A DNA stretch of 56,645 nucleotides from Mucilaginibacter sp. (GTDB lineage Bacteria; Bacteroidota; Bacteroidia; Sphingobacteriales; Sphingobacteriaceae), in the NCBI GenBank assembly GCA_028287895.1, contig JAQBOV010000085.1:1-56645 (forward strand), in the 5' to 3' direction. The position numbers and the translations under genes are program-made. Of this stretch, positions 27,042 to 34,888 are shown in pieces; the stretch's first letter is position 1; every line of letters starts with the position of its first letter. The notes beneath the pieces are model-generated. The model was not told the DNA's origin. It did no database searches and saw only the letters and a list, made by a program, of their open reading frames with translations.

Positions 27042-27965
27042 TTATAGTTTATTACTATGTATTATTATATTTCTTTCCGGAATTGCGATTGGCAAAAGGC
27101 CAGATCTTAAAATGATGCGCTGACCTTTATCGCTTTCAATAAAATGTTCAAATCCAGATCCCAGACCACTTCTTCCGGTACAATTTACAATGTATAAATA
27201 TCGTAACAGGGGGTATTGTTTTAAATAAAGCGTTGTTTGTGATGGCCTGAAATATTGTGTCGGCGCTGTTTTGCTGCCCTCATCCTTTACAGCCAAAATT
27301 TTAACCTTTTTAGCCGCATCAGCATAATCGGGATCCGGATCATTTATCCAGCTAAAACCCGTTATACCAATTGCTTCGGAATGTTTGCTGACATAGTCGA
27401 TCACTTCCTTGTTTGACTTTAAGGCGTAAATATTCTTTTGCTTAAAATCCCTTTCACCGGTAAAATCTTTCAGGTATCTCACCAAACTCGAATTAGGATT
27501 ATCAAAAACGATACTTCTGTTTGTTTTGGCCTGGCCTTTCAGCATCTTTTTTATTTCATCAACCGATGTTGCCGTATCCGCCGATGCCCCGTTGACAATT
27601 ATTGCGATCGCATCAACGGCAAACTTTTTAACCACTGTAGGTAAATTGCGGACCTTTAGCTTATTTAATTCATCAGCATTTAAATTCCGTGACAAAAAGC
27701 CAAATCTTGAGCTATCATTTAACAAAACCCTTACCGCATCATTTTCAGATTTGTAAACCATTTCTGGTTTGGTGTTTGGGTTATCATTTTTAAAAACATA
27801 CAGCTCCTGGTCAAGAATAGGCGCAAATGATTCGTCAGCAAAAAACAGCGCTTCTCCGGAATTGCGTGTATCATTAAAGTTTTTTGCAGGCGACTTTTTT
27901 TTACAGGTTTGAAAACTAACCAGTAAAATTATTCCCGATAATATAAGTAATATACTATTCCTCAT
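27042..27965 (-). CDS. PstS-like substrate-binding protein, likely lipoprotein
   Basis: 307 aa. A hydrophobic signal runs into FQTCKKK, with Cys21 a likely lipidation site; the lipobox is non-canonical (Phe-Gln-Thr-Cys). The body resembles the PBP type-2 phosphate-binding fold: FADESFAPILDQELYVFK, FAVDAIAIIVN, and VFDNPNSSLVRYLKDF. The C-terminus has FEHFIESDKGQRIILRSGLLP, typical of PstS relatives. No pst permease genes are nearby; instead it sits in a TonB cluster, so a role in outer-membrane energisation rather than classical phosphate import is possible. It overlaps the preceding 79-aa gene by 11 bases. Confidence 0.8.
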   Translation of the reverse strand: MRNSILLILSGIILLVSFQTCKKKSPAKNFNDTRNSGEALFFADESFAPILDQELYVFKNDNPNTKPEMVYKSENDAVRVLLNDSSRFGFLSRNLNADELNKLKVRNLPTVVKKFAVDAIAIIVNGASADTATSVDEIKKMLKGQAKTNRSIVFDNPNSSLVRYLKDFTGERDFKQKNIYALKSNKEVIDYVSKHSEAIGITGFSWINDPDPDYADAAKKVKILAVKDEGSKTAPTQYFRPSQTTLYLKQYPLLRYLYIVNCTGRSGLGSGFEHFIESDKGQRIILRSGLLPIAIPERNIIIHSNKL

Positions 27966-28194
27966 CCTGCGGTTCTTCTTTAAACAGTCTTGAAAATCTT
28001 AACAAACCATATATTAAAAATAATGAGCCAAACATTATCCTTTCGCTTTGAGACATATTCAGTTTTTGAATAAGCCTGTCCCAAAATATGATCATTAAGC
28101 CTAATGTAACACAAGCAATAAAGGTGGCCAAGCCTAAAATAAGCAAAAACCGCCTTTTGGGCGATTTTTGCCGGAAATTAAATTTATAGGGCAT
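27955..28194 (-). CDS. Small two-helix membrane protein in the TonB cluster
   Basis: 79 aa: a basic N-terminus (MPYKFNFRQKSPKRRF), hydrophobic segments at about 16-38 and 52-66, and an acidic tail (KEEPQDEE). It starts 6 bases after the tonB stop and overlaps the PstS-like gene by 11 bases, so it is firmly part of the operon. The family was not recognised. The positive-inside rule would place the N-terminus in the cytoplasm. Confidence 0.75.
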   Translation of the reverse strand: MPYKFNFRQKSPKRRFLLILGLATFIACVTLGLMIIFWDRLIQKLNMSQSERIMFGSLFLIYGLLRFSRLFKEEPQDEE

Positions 28195-28200
28195 TTAATC

Positions 28201-29028
28201 CTATTGATCGTCTGATTGTAAAGTAAAACTGATAGGTATGGTGTATGCAACACGAACCGGACGCCCATTTTGAATACCTGGTCTCCATTTCGGCGAAGCC
28301 TTTAAAACACGCACTGCTTCATCATCACAACCACTGCCAATACCACGTACTACCCTGATATCCGTTAATGAACCGTCTCTTTCTACCACAAAGCTCAAAA
28401 ACACTTTACCTTGTACATTATTCTCTTTTGCAATCGCAGGATAGTGTATATTCTTACCTAAATAATTTGCAAACGCTGCTTCTCCTCCAGGAAAATTCGG
28501 TTCTTTTTCAACCGCGGTAAAAATCTTGTTGGGATCTTCCTCCGTTACCTGCTTCACATCCGAATTACCTACAGGCTCATCGATCTTGATTTCAGCGTTG
28601 GGGTCACCCTTTACCGTTTTTTGCCCGGGGTCAGCAACTTCCAGTTCCTTTACGGTTGGTGGCTGCTCCTTTACCTGGTTATCCGGTTTTACTACCGGAG
28701 GTGGAAATTTCACCTGGTCAACCTTCGGCTTAGGGGGTTCCGGCGGCGGTGGAGGTGGTTTCTTCTGGTCTAGCGGCGGCGGTGGCTGCAGCACCACATT
28801 GGTGATCTTTACTTTTTCCTGCGCTTTGGGTATAAAGCCGCTGATAAAGTTTAAGATCGTCTGGAATGATATTAAAAACACGAATACCACGATTCCTATT
28901 GCGAGTGCCTTGCTGGTATTTTTAGGGTTCTGCTTTCTTAAGTCATAGGCCCCGTATGCTTTATTTCTGTCGGTGAAAACGACATCAATCCATTCGGTTT
29001 TCAGTATGTCTAATTTTGATCCTAACAT
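28201..29028 (-). CDS. tonB: TonB family energy transducer
   Basis: 275 aa. One membrane helix at about 41-62 follows a cytoplasmic segment (TDRNKAYGAYDLRK), typical of Bacteroidota TonB. A proline-rich periplasmic linker (about 80-115, with PPPPPPEPPKPK) leads to a C-terminal TonB domain (about 190-275): FPGGEAAFANYLGKNIHYP, VQGKVFLSFVVERDGS and the end PISFTL. It carries proton-motive force from ExbB/ExbD to TonB-dependent receptors (SusC type). It lies 38 bases after exbD2. Confidence 0.94.
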   Translation of the reverse strand: MLGSKLDILKTEWIDVVFTDRNKAYGAYDLRKQNPKNTSKALAIGIVVFVFLISFQTILNFISGFIPKAQEKVKITNVVLQPPPPLDQKKPPPPPPEPPKPKVDQVKFPPPVVKPDNQVKEQPPTVKELEVADPGQKTVKGDPNAEIKIDEPVGNSDVKQVTEEDPNKIFTAVEKEPNFPGGEAAFANYLGKNIHYPAIAKENNVQGKVFLSFVVERDGSLTDIRVVRGIGSGCDDEAVRVLKASPKWRPGIQNGRPVRVAYTIPISFTLQSDDQ

Positions 29029-29066
29029 CTTTTAGGCTTTAAATTTTTAACGTTAATTATTCATTT

Positions 29067-29603
29067 TTAGTATAATCCGTCTCTCTTGAGCAATCCTAAC
29101 TCGGCAGGTGTCAGGGCTACTACGCCATAACTTTTTATACCCGCTATATTGATCTCGTCAAGCATGCTTACAAAGTTCTTATAGGTAGATTTGTCACTTG
29201 CCTTAACCAGCACGATCATGAAATTATCGGGACCGGCATGCGTAGCTTCGATCTTTTTGTTTTCCTCGATCAGCGTTTTACGGATGCCGTTTTTACCAAA
29301 ATTATCCACATGGGTTGCACTACCCGGAGCCCCAACAAACCATTCCAGTTTGTCATTAGCACCTAAAAGCACGGTCATTGTTCTTGTCTCAGGCACAGGC
29401 AACTGCACATCTTTTTTCGTTTTATCAGGCCAAAAGGTATCCATTGCCTTGGGTTTGGCAAGGGTAGTGGCCATAATGAAGAAAGTGATCAATAAAAACG
29501 CAAGATCAACCATTGCCGTAAGGTCAATACGTGTCGAGGCCTTTTTACTTCTTACTTTTCCGCCTTTTTTCCCTCCGCCCCCGGAGGTATCTAATTCTGC
29601 CAT
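29067..29603 (-). CDS. exbD: ExbD/TolR family biopolymer transport protein (second copy)
   Basis: 178 aa. A basic, Gly-rich N-terminus (GGGGKKGGKVRSKK) precedes a single helix with the essential Asp in RIDLTAMVDLAFLLITFFIM (about 25-44), followed by a periplasmic domain ending AELGLLKRDGLY. It starts 3 bases after the stop of the first exbD. The periplasmic part differs clearly from the upstream copy, so the two probably form a heteromeric ExbD pair. Confidence 0.92.
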   Translation of the reverse strand: MAELDTSGGGGKKGGKVRSKKASTRIDLTAMVDLAFLLITFFIMATTLAKPKAMDTFWPDKTKKDVQLPVPETRTMTVLLGANDKLEWFVGAPGSATHVDNFGKNGIRKTLIEENKKIEATHAGPDNFMIVLVKASDKSTYKNFVSMLDEINIAGIKSYGVVALTPAELGLLKRDGLY

Positions 29604-29606
29604 AGC

Positions 29607-30218
29607 TTACTTACTTTGATTTAGCGATGTTATTAAACTAAACTTATTGACGGCCTGTTTTTGCAGCACATCAATTATTTTTTGAATCTCAGGATATTGC
29701 TCACGGGAATCGCCTTTAATTGCAAAACGAAGTTCCTTATTATGAAGGTTCTTGGTAACAATACGGGCCTGGTATATCCAGTTAAACAACTCACTGTTGG
29801 TAGTGGTATCGACAGGAATGCCGGGCTGATTATATTTTTTCCTTTCATCCTGGGTCAGGTTGATATATTGCTTTAGCACGTTTACAGGAACACCAAACGT
29901 AGGGATAAGTGAAAATTTTTGCTGCTCTGCAGGGGTAAAACTTATACTGTATTTTTTACCCATTTCTTCAAGTAAGGCCTTACGCAGGTCGGTTCCTTCT
30001 ACCGAGAAAAACACTTTACTATGACCTATCGTTACGGTAGCCATATCCACATCAGGCACGTTTACCTTGATGCTTGCACCTGGAACATCAACACGCAGCG
30101 GGTCTTCCTGTTTTAATTTTGCTGTTAATATGAAAAAGGTAAGCAAAAGGAATGCCACGTCGCACATTGCCGTCATGTCGATTGCTGTACTTTTTCTGGG
30201 AATTTTTATCCTCGCCAT
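29607..30218 (-). CDS. exbD: ExbD/TolR family biopolymer transport protein (first copy)
   Basis: 203 aa. The N-terminus MARIKIPRKSTAIDMTAMCD leads into a single helix with the proton-carrying Asp (AMCDVAFLLLTFFIL, about 17-31). The long periplasmic domain contains QARIVTKNLHNKELRFAIKG and the TolR-like end YPEIQKIIDVLQKQAVNKFSL. It is separated from exbB by 98 bases containing a stem-loop. Confidence 0.92.
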   Translation of the reverse strand: MARIKIPRKSTAIDMTAMCDVAFLLLTFFILTAKLKQEDPLRVDVPGASIKVNVPDVDMATVTIGHSKVFFSVEGTDLRKALLEEMGKKYSISFTPAEQQKFSLIPTFGVPVNVLKQYINLTQDERKKYNQPGIPVDTTTNSELFNWIYQARIVTKNLHNKELRFAIKGDSREQYPEIQKIIDVLQKQAVNKFSLITSLNQSK

Positions 30219-30266
30219 AATTAATTAATTTTTTAATATAATAGTGTTTGTAGGGTTATTAACTAA

Positions 30267-30291
30267 CCCGTTCCGTCATTGGCGGAACGGG
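30267..30291 (-). promoter_or_regulatory. Stem-loop between exbB and exbD
   Basis: Perfect 9-base arms CCCGTTCCG (30267-30275) and CGGAACGGG (30283-30291) flank a 7-base loop in the exbB-exbD gap. No U-run follows in transcript sense, so it may protect or attenuate the exbB message. ExbB is needed in excess over ExbD, which would fit, but this is inference. Confidence 0.6.
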
Positions 30292-30316
30292 AAAAACTAA
30301 GCACTAAAATATTTTA

Positions 30317-31156
30317 TTACCTTCTTGCTGCATGTGAAGCAGCAAATGTTTGTACTATGCTGAAACCTGTTTCGTCAATTGCATAAGTCAGCTTATCAAT
30401 TTTTGATGTAAAATAGTTGTACAAGACAATTGATGATGCCGAAGTAGTGATACCCAGGGCGGTGTTGATCAGCGCTTCAGAGATGTTTGCTGAAAGCTGT
30501 GATGTGTCAGGGGCGCCGGAAGCAGACAGTGTAGCGAATGCACCGATCATACCCACAACCGTACCTAACAGACCGCTCAGGGTACCGATAGATACCAGGG
30601 TGGCAATGATCGTTAAGTTTTGTTCAAGCATAGGCATCTCCAGTGATGTTGCTTCTTCAATATCTTTCTGGATAGCCAGTGTCTTTTGGTCAATGGTCAG
30701 CGTATCATCAGCTTCCATTTCGCGGTATTTCTTTAAACCGGATTTGATCACGTTGGCTACTGAACCTTTTTGTTTGTCGCATTCAGCAACGGCTGCATCA
30801 ATGTTGCCTGCATTAAGCAATGAGGTGATCTTCCTTACAAAAGCGTCAACATTGCCTGTACCGGCGGCTTTACCGATTACGATCGCCCTTTCGATAGAAA
30901 ATACAATGACCATCAATACGAAAGACATGATCACAGGTACAATCGGTCCTCCTTTGTGTACGGTACCAAAAATATCCTGGGGTGCTCCACGTTCGACATC
31001 GCCACCTGCATAATGGCTCGGATTACCTAATATAAATATGAAAATAATAATTCCGACTATAAGACAGATAGGTATAGCCAATACTGCAAACATGCCCGTT
31101 GCACTTGAGCTTTCTTTTTTCACAGGAGTAGTTGGTTTTGTTGGTGCGGTTGCCAT
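30317..31156 (-). CDS. exbB: MotA/TolQ/ExbB proton channel family protein
   Basis: 279 aa with three membrane helices. The N-terminal helix is at about 25-47 (FAVLAIPICLIVGIIIFIFI), the second at about 75-92, and a C-terminal helical pair has LTIIATLVSIGTLSGLLGTVVG and SANISEALINTALGITTSAS, the conserved MotA_ExbB core. It is the first gene of the cluster and drives TonB with the two ExbD proteins. A CTAAAA tandem repeat directly precedes its ATG. Confidence 0.93.
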   Translation of the reverse strand: MATAPTKPTTPVKKESSSATGMFAVLAIPICLIVGIIIFIFILGNPSHYAGGDVERGAPQDIFGTVHKGGPIVPVIMSFVLMVIVFSIERAIVIGKAAGTGNVDAFVRKITSLLNAGNIDAAVAECDKQKGSVANVIKSGLKKYREMEADDTLTIDQKTLAIQKDIEEATSLEMPMLEQNLTIIATLVSIGTLSGLLGTVVGMIGAFATLSASGAPDTSQLSANISEALINTALGITTSASSIVLYNYFTSKIDKLTYAIDETGFSIVQTFAASHAARR

Positions 31157-31159
31157 TAC

Positions 31160-31181
31160 TTTAGTTTTAGTTTTAGTTTTT
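31160..31181 (-). repeat. CTAAAA hexamer repeat in the exbB leader
   Basis: In transcript sense the leader reads CTAAAA in three near-perfect tandem copies ending 4 bases before the exbB ATG. Such A-rich leaders replace the Shine-Dalgarno site in Bacteroidota; here the tract is an exact short tandem repeat and could vary in copy number. Confidence 0.6.
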
Positions 31182-31224
31182 GTTTATAATAATGTTAATT
31201 AATGTGCGTGTTAAAAGAGGATAA

Positions 31225-31232
31225 CAAAATTA
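31225..31232 (-). promoter_or_regulatory. Putative exbB operon promoter -7 box (TAATTTTG)
   Basis: The minus strand TAATTTTG fits TAnnTTTG and would give a leader of about 60 bases before exbB. The -33 element is not clear. Confidence 0.4.
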
Positions 31233-31422
31233 GAATTTTAATGAAATAAAAAAACTTTTTCTGTCAATCTTTATCATTATTTAATATAAATGTTACTTTT
31301 CGCATGTAAAGGTGCGTTACATAACGTCTACAAACAAAAAAATTGCCTTTTTCGCAGACAATTTTTTACAATGAAAACCATTTTTTTTAATAATAACAAG
31401 CAATAACCAATAAAAAATATAA

Positions 31423-33027
31423 CTATATTGATATAGTTACATTAGGTCCTGCATTTATGATCTCCAAATTGCTCTGTGTTGCATACTGTTCAAAATTCTT
31501 GATAAATGCCAAGGCAAGGTTATTTGCTTTCTCATCGTAGCTGTCTTTATCGGCCCAGGTACTACGCGGATTCAATATATTGTCAGGCACATTGGGACAA
31601 CTTACAGGCATCTGCAAATTAAATACCGGATGTTCCTGGTAATGGGCATGATCTATTTCACCGTTTATTGCAGCAGTGATCATAGCACGGGTATACTTCA
31701 ATTTCATCCTTTTTCCTACACCATACGGACCGCCGGTCCAGCCGGTATTGATCAGCCATACGTTCACATCATGTTCTTTTAACTTACTACCCAAAAGCCT
31801 GGCATAAGTTACCGGGTGCAATGGCAAAAAAGCCTCTCCGAAACAGGCCGAAAATGTAGTTTTAGGTTCAATAATCCCGGTTTCGGTACCGGCGACCTTT
31901 GCCGTATACCCCGAAATGAAATAGTACATTGCCTGTGCGTCCGATAATTTCGATATAGGAGGCAGCACTCCAAAAGCATCAGCAGTTAAGAAAAAAATAT
32001 TTTTAGGCGATGATCCCAATGAAGACATTACTGCATTGTCAACATAATACATAGGATAAGCAACACGCGTATTTTCTGTTTTATCAATATTGCAGAAATT
32101 TACCTCACGGGTGCCTTTAATAAAGTTGATATTCTCCAGTAAAGCTCCAAATTTAATGGCGTTAAATATTTGAGGCTCTTTTTCGGGTGTCAGGTCGGCA
32201 CATTTGGCATAGCAACCGCCTTCAAAATTAAAAATGGTATAATCGCTCCAGCCGTGTTCGTCATCCCCTATCAGGCTGCGTTCGGGGTCGGCAGAAAGGG
32301 TCGTTTTGCCTGTGCCGGATAAACCAAAAAATATAGCAGTATCGCCTTTGATACCCGTATTGGCCGAGCAGTGCATTGAAAGCACCTTCTTCTGATGAGG
32401 CAACACAAAATTAAGTACTGAAAATATGCCTTTCTTTATTTCGCCGGTATAGCCGGTGCCGCCTATCAGTACAATTTTTTTACTGAAGTTAAGGATAGAA
32501 AAATTAGGCTGGCGTGTGCCGTCTATAGCCGGATCAGCCTTAAAACCAGGGGCAGCTATCACGGTCCATTCGGGTATTGAAGCAGGGTTTACCACTTCGG
32601 GGCGGCGGAATAAGTGGTGTACAAAAAGGTTCTGATAGGCCGTTTCGGTAATCACCCTGATATCGATATGATATTTTTCGTTGGCGCATGCGGATGAGTC
32701 ACGCACAAAAATCGCGCGTTCGCTAAGGTGATCGGTTACTTTTTGAAGCAATGTATCAAATTTATTGCTGTCAAATTTGATATTTACCTCTCCCCACCAA
32801 ACGATATCGCGGGTGATTGCATCATCAACAATAAACCTGTCTTTGGGCGAACGCCCGGTAAACTCCCCGGTGTCAATCGCCAGTGCGCCTGTCTCGGCTA
32901 AAACACCTTCTTCTCTAAGTAAAGCCGCTTCAACAAGTTGAGCAGGCGTTAATTGGTATAAAACAGTCTTTGCCCGATCAAGGTTTAGATACCCCAGATC
33001 AGGTAGTTTTTTAGAAATACTTTTCAT
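31423..33027 (-). CDS. pckA: Phosphoenolpyruvate carboxykinase (ATP)
   Basis: 534 aa from the chosen start (MKSISKKLPDLGYLN); an in-frame ATG 48 bases upstream lies upstream of the expected transcription start and is rejected. It converts oxaloacetate plus ATP to PEP in gluconeogenesis. Motifs: TGEFTGRSPKDRFIVDD, the kinase-1a loop GLSGTGKTTLSADPERSLIG, the metal-site DDEHGWS, and the kinase-3a region NTGWTGGPYGVGKRMKLKYT. The length matches the ATP-type family (about 535-540). Confidence 0.96.
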   Translation of the reverse strand: MKSISKKLPDLGYLNLDRAKTVLYQLTPAQLVEAALLREEGVLAETGALAIDTGEFTGRSPKDRFIVDDAITRDIVWWGEVNIKFDSNKFDTLLQKVTDHLSERAIFVRDSSACANEKYHIDIRVITETAYQNLFVHHLFRRPEVVNPASIPEWTVIAAPGFKADPAIDGTRQPNFSILNFSKKIVLIGGTGYTGEIKKGIFSVLNFVLPHQKKVLSMHCSANTGIKGDTAIFFGLSGTGKTTLSADPERSLIGDDEHGWSDYTIFNFEGGCYAKCADLTPEKEPQIFNAIKFGALLENINFIKGTREVNFCNIDKTENTRVAYPMYYVDNAVMSSLGSSPKNIFFLTADAFGVLPPISKLSDAQAMYYFISGYTAKVAGTETGIIEPKTTFSACFGEAFLPLHPVTYARLLGSKLKEHDVNVWLINTGWTGGPYGVGKRMKLKYTRAMITAAINGEIDHAHYQEHPVFNLQMPVSCPNVPDNILNPRSTWADKDSYDEKANNLALAFIKNFEQYATQSNLEIINAGPNVTISI

Positions 33028-33050
33028 TAAATCGGTATAAATTGGTTGTA

Positions 33051-33083
33051 CAAAAATACCGGTTTTAAAAAGCAATAAACAAA
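33051..33083 (-). promoter_or_regulatory. pckA promoter (TTTG ... TATTTTTG)
   Basis: On the minus strand TTTG (33083-33080) is followed after 21 bases by TATTTTTG (33058-33051), matching both elements of the Bacteroidota sigma-A consensus at proper spacing. Initiation would be near 33044, about 17 bases before the chosen ATG, which settles the start choice. Confidence 0.65.
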
Positions 33084-33287
33084 CAAAATGAGATATTTAT
33101 TTACTTTATGTAATTTTTACACTAATCTAAACATCTTAATATCAATCGATTATAATTAAAGTTCATAAAAGTTCGATACACTAACCCTGTTAGCAAAGCT
33201 GCTGGTTTTTATTAGTTAGGTATGCTCCCTTTATAGTAAACCTTGCAGATCAGTACGGACAGTTTCCTCCGGCGGGGCTTTTAAAAA

Positions 33288-33318
33288 CCGCTAACTGCAG
33301 ACAGGCAACTGCCAACTA
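33288..33318. repeat. Stuttering spacer after the SUI1 gene (AACTGC unit)
   Basis: The bases next to the SUI1-gene stop repeat variants of CTAACTGCAG / GGCAACTGCC / AACTAC (period about 10). Same style as the other spacer repeats but with a different word. Confidence 0.45.
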
Positions 33319-33660
33319 CTACCCTCCGGCCTTTTTTGCCTTATATCCGTCAGCTTGTAATAAAGTCAGCACCCGGTCTCTAAAATCGCCCTGGATCAGT
33401 ATTTCGCCGTTTTTTACGGAGCCGCCAACACCGCACTTCGATTTCAGTTGCTTCCCGATGGCTTCAAGATCAGTTTCCTTACCAACAAAATCACTTATCC
33501 GGGTAACTACTTTGCCGCCACCTTTGCGGTCGAGATAAATTTTGAGGTTTTGCTGCTGCGGTGGCAATGTAGAGGCTGCGTAGCCTGTATTGCCCCGGTA
33601 TTGATATTCAGGATCAGTAGAATACACTACGCCCGAAAAGTTTTTATTCTTCTTTGACAT
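33319..33660 (-). CDS. SUI1/YciH family translation initiation factor-like protein
   Basis: 113 aa. The C-terminal SUI1 domain (about 35-113) shows [37 protein letters not shown] and the end [14 protein letters not shown], matching eIF1/YciH. Bacterial members bind the ribosome and affect start-site fidelity. The N-terminal 30 residues are polar and probably flexible. It lies between the lipid kinase and pckA; gaps on both sides carry spacer repeats. Confidence 0.92.
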   Translation of the reverse strand: MSKKNKNFSGVVYSTDPEYQYRGNTGYAASTLPPQQQNLKIYLDRKGGGKVVTRISDFVGKETDLEAIGKQLKSKCGVGGSVKNGEILIQGDFRDRVLTLLQADGYKAKKAGG

Positions 33661-33667
33661 GTTTTAT

Positions 33668-33768
33668 CAAATCTCTAAATTCTAAATGTAAAAACGCTAA
33701 GCTCTAAGTTCTAAAACCTAAAATCGAGTTCAAACTGCTATTTGTATTTTTAGAGTTTTAGGATTTAT
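33668..33768. repeat. Stuttering spacer before the SUI1 gene (CTAAATT/CTAAG unit)
   Basis: From 33670 the + strand cycles through CTCTAAATTCTAAATG, CGCTAAGCTCTAAGTTCTAAAACCTAAA (in two parts). It then runs into an inverted relative TTTTTAGAGTTTTAGGATTTA (33747-33767, in two parts), so the ends can pair as a hairpin. TAAATTCTAAATG is shared with the nuoM-nuoN gap. Confidence 0.6.
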
Positions 33769-34652
33769 TTATTAAAGGCTTCGCCAGTAATTATTTTTAA
33801 CGACCTGGGTACGATGTCTATTTGGGCATCAGCGCCTAATAGTTGTGGTTCACCATCAAGGTGTACCGGTCCGCTGCTGCCGCGCTTAACGAGTATGTGT
33901 TTGCCCTGAATGATTTCGACATATTTAGATTTGTCAGCAGTTTTGGTAAACATGCGCAAACCCATTTCGGGAAACCTGTATAACGGGAAAGGTTTTATAA
34001 TACAAATATCTAACAGGCCATCCTGCACAGAGGCACAAGGCGATACATGAGCATTATTGCCATATTGCGATGAGTTGGCAAAGCTCAACATAAATGCCTC
34101 ACGCTCATAAGGAACACCATCTATTTCAAGGTGATAGGTTTCTGATTTGTAATTGGTAATTTCGCGAAAGGCTGAGCGGATATAAGCTCCGAAACCACGG
34201 GTTTTATCGTGCGAAAATACTTCGCTGATATGTGCGTCAAAACCCATTCCGCCCATATTAAAAAAACATTGTCCGTTCAATTTCGCCGAGTCAATCAGTT
34301 CAACCCTTTCCATATTCAGCGTTTGTATTGCTTTGCCGGTGTCCATGGGTATACCCAAAAATCTGGCAAGCCCGTTACCAGAGCCGAAGGGAATGATCCC
34401 AAGCCCCGTATTTGTACCAACAATTGATGAAGCTATCTCATTTATGGTGCCATCGCCGCCTACCGCTACCACATATTCATATTGATCAACTGCATCCATA
34501 GCAAGCTCACTTGCATGCTGGGCAGCATTGGTTATAACAATTGTCGGCTCAAAAATCCTGGTATCAAGATATTTTTGTATCAATTTGGGTACATCGTCTT
34601 TCCTTTTCCCCCCCGATACCGGATTTATTATAAATAAGGCTTTCCTTTTCAA
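33765..34652 (-). CDS. Diacylglycerol/sphingolipid kinase family protein (YegS/DagK type)
   Basis: 295 aa. The N-terminal catalytic domain has FIINPVSGGKRKDDVPKL, YVVAVGGDGTINEIASSIVG (GGDGT nucleotide motif, about 75-90) and IPFGSGNGLARFLGIP. The C-terminal beta domain ends with VHLDGEPQLLGADAQIDIVP. Such enzymes phosphorylate diacylglycerol or long-chain bases; Sphingobacteriaceae make sphingolipids, so a sphingoid substrate is possible but not shown. It diverges from metK. Confidence 0.92.
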   Translation of the reverse strand: MKRKALFIINPVSGGKRKDDVPKLIQKYLDTRIFEPTIVITNAAQHASELAMDAVDQYEYVVAVGGDGTINEIASSIVGTNTGLGIIPFGSGNGLARFLGIPMDTGKAIQTLNMERVELIDSAKLNGQCFFNMGGMGFDAHISEVFSHDKTRGFGAYIRSAFREITNYKSETYHLEIDGVPYEREAFMLSFANSSQYGNNAHVSPCASVQDGLLDICIIKPFPLYRFPEMGLRMFTKTADKSKYVEIIQGKHILVKRGSSGPVHLDGEPQLLGADAQIDIVPRSLKIITGEAFNK

Positions 34653-34671
34653 GTAATTATAATTTCACCGT

Positions 34672-34679
34672 CAAAAGTA
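34672..34679 (-). promoter_or_regulatory. Putative lipid kinase promoter -7 box (TACTTTTG)
   Basis: TAnnTTTG match on the minus strand 19 bases before the kinase ATG, in the gap shared with the metK control region. Confidence 0.45.
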
Positions 34680-34693
34680 ACCGTATTTTCTGC

Positions 34694-34718
34694 TTTGTGA
34701 AAAATTGTTTTATTTTTG
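34694..34718 (+). promoter_or_regulatory. Putative metK promoter
   Basis: TATTTTTG at 34711-34718 matches the -7 box. A TTTG lies at 34694-34697, though the 13-base spacing is shorter than usual. Initiation near 34725 coincides with the 5' edge of the riboswitch. Confidence 0.5.
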
Positions 34719-34724
34719 CCTCCT

Positions 34725-34820
34725 GAAAGTGGACTGATTTGAATGTTCCGTATCTGATTCGATAGTTGTCGCAGAGGATTTGGAACTGGATTGCAACCAC
34801 GTAAAAAAGTGCTAAAACCC
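34725..34820 (+). ncRNA. SAM-II-type riboswitch upstream of metK
   Basis: The SAM-II core elements occur in order: AGTGG (34728-34732), ACTGATTT (34733-34740), then ATTGCAACCACG (34790-34801) and TAAAAAAGTGCTAAAA (34802-34817). GTGG pairs with CCAC as P1, and the GTGCTAAAA 3' part is the pseudoknot strand typical of the class. Between the two halves of loop 1 lies an extra hairpin (GTTCC 34745-34749 with GGAAC 34782-34786), so the loop is longer than in the compact SAM-II examples I know. It precedes metK by about 70 bases and would reduce expression when SAM is high. Motif match by eye only; no covariance model was run. Confidence 0.75.
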
Positions 34821-34888
34821 TGTTTTCTTTTTTTACCGCGGTCTCATTAGATTTCCTTCTTTCCCATTTATTTTGTTAATTAATATTT

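Noticed and set aside
30417..31013. 198-aa + strand ORF opposite exbB
   Set aside because: Composition is a reverse-frame image of a membrane protein (Ser/Ala/Ile rich); exbB has conserved motifs and operon context.
33028..33075. Upstream ATG for pckA
   Set aside because: A good TTTG-N21-TATTTTTG promoter lies over this stretch and predicts initiation at about 33044, leaving the 33027 ATG as the first usable start.
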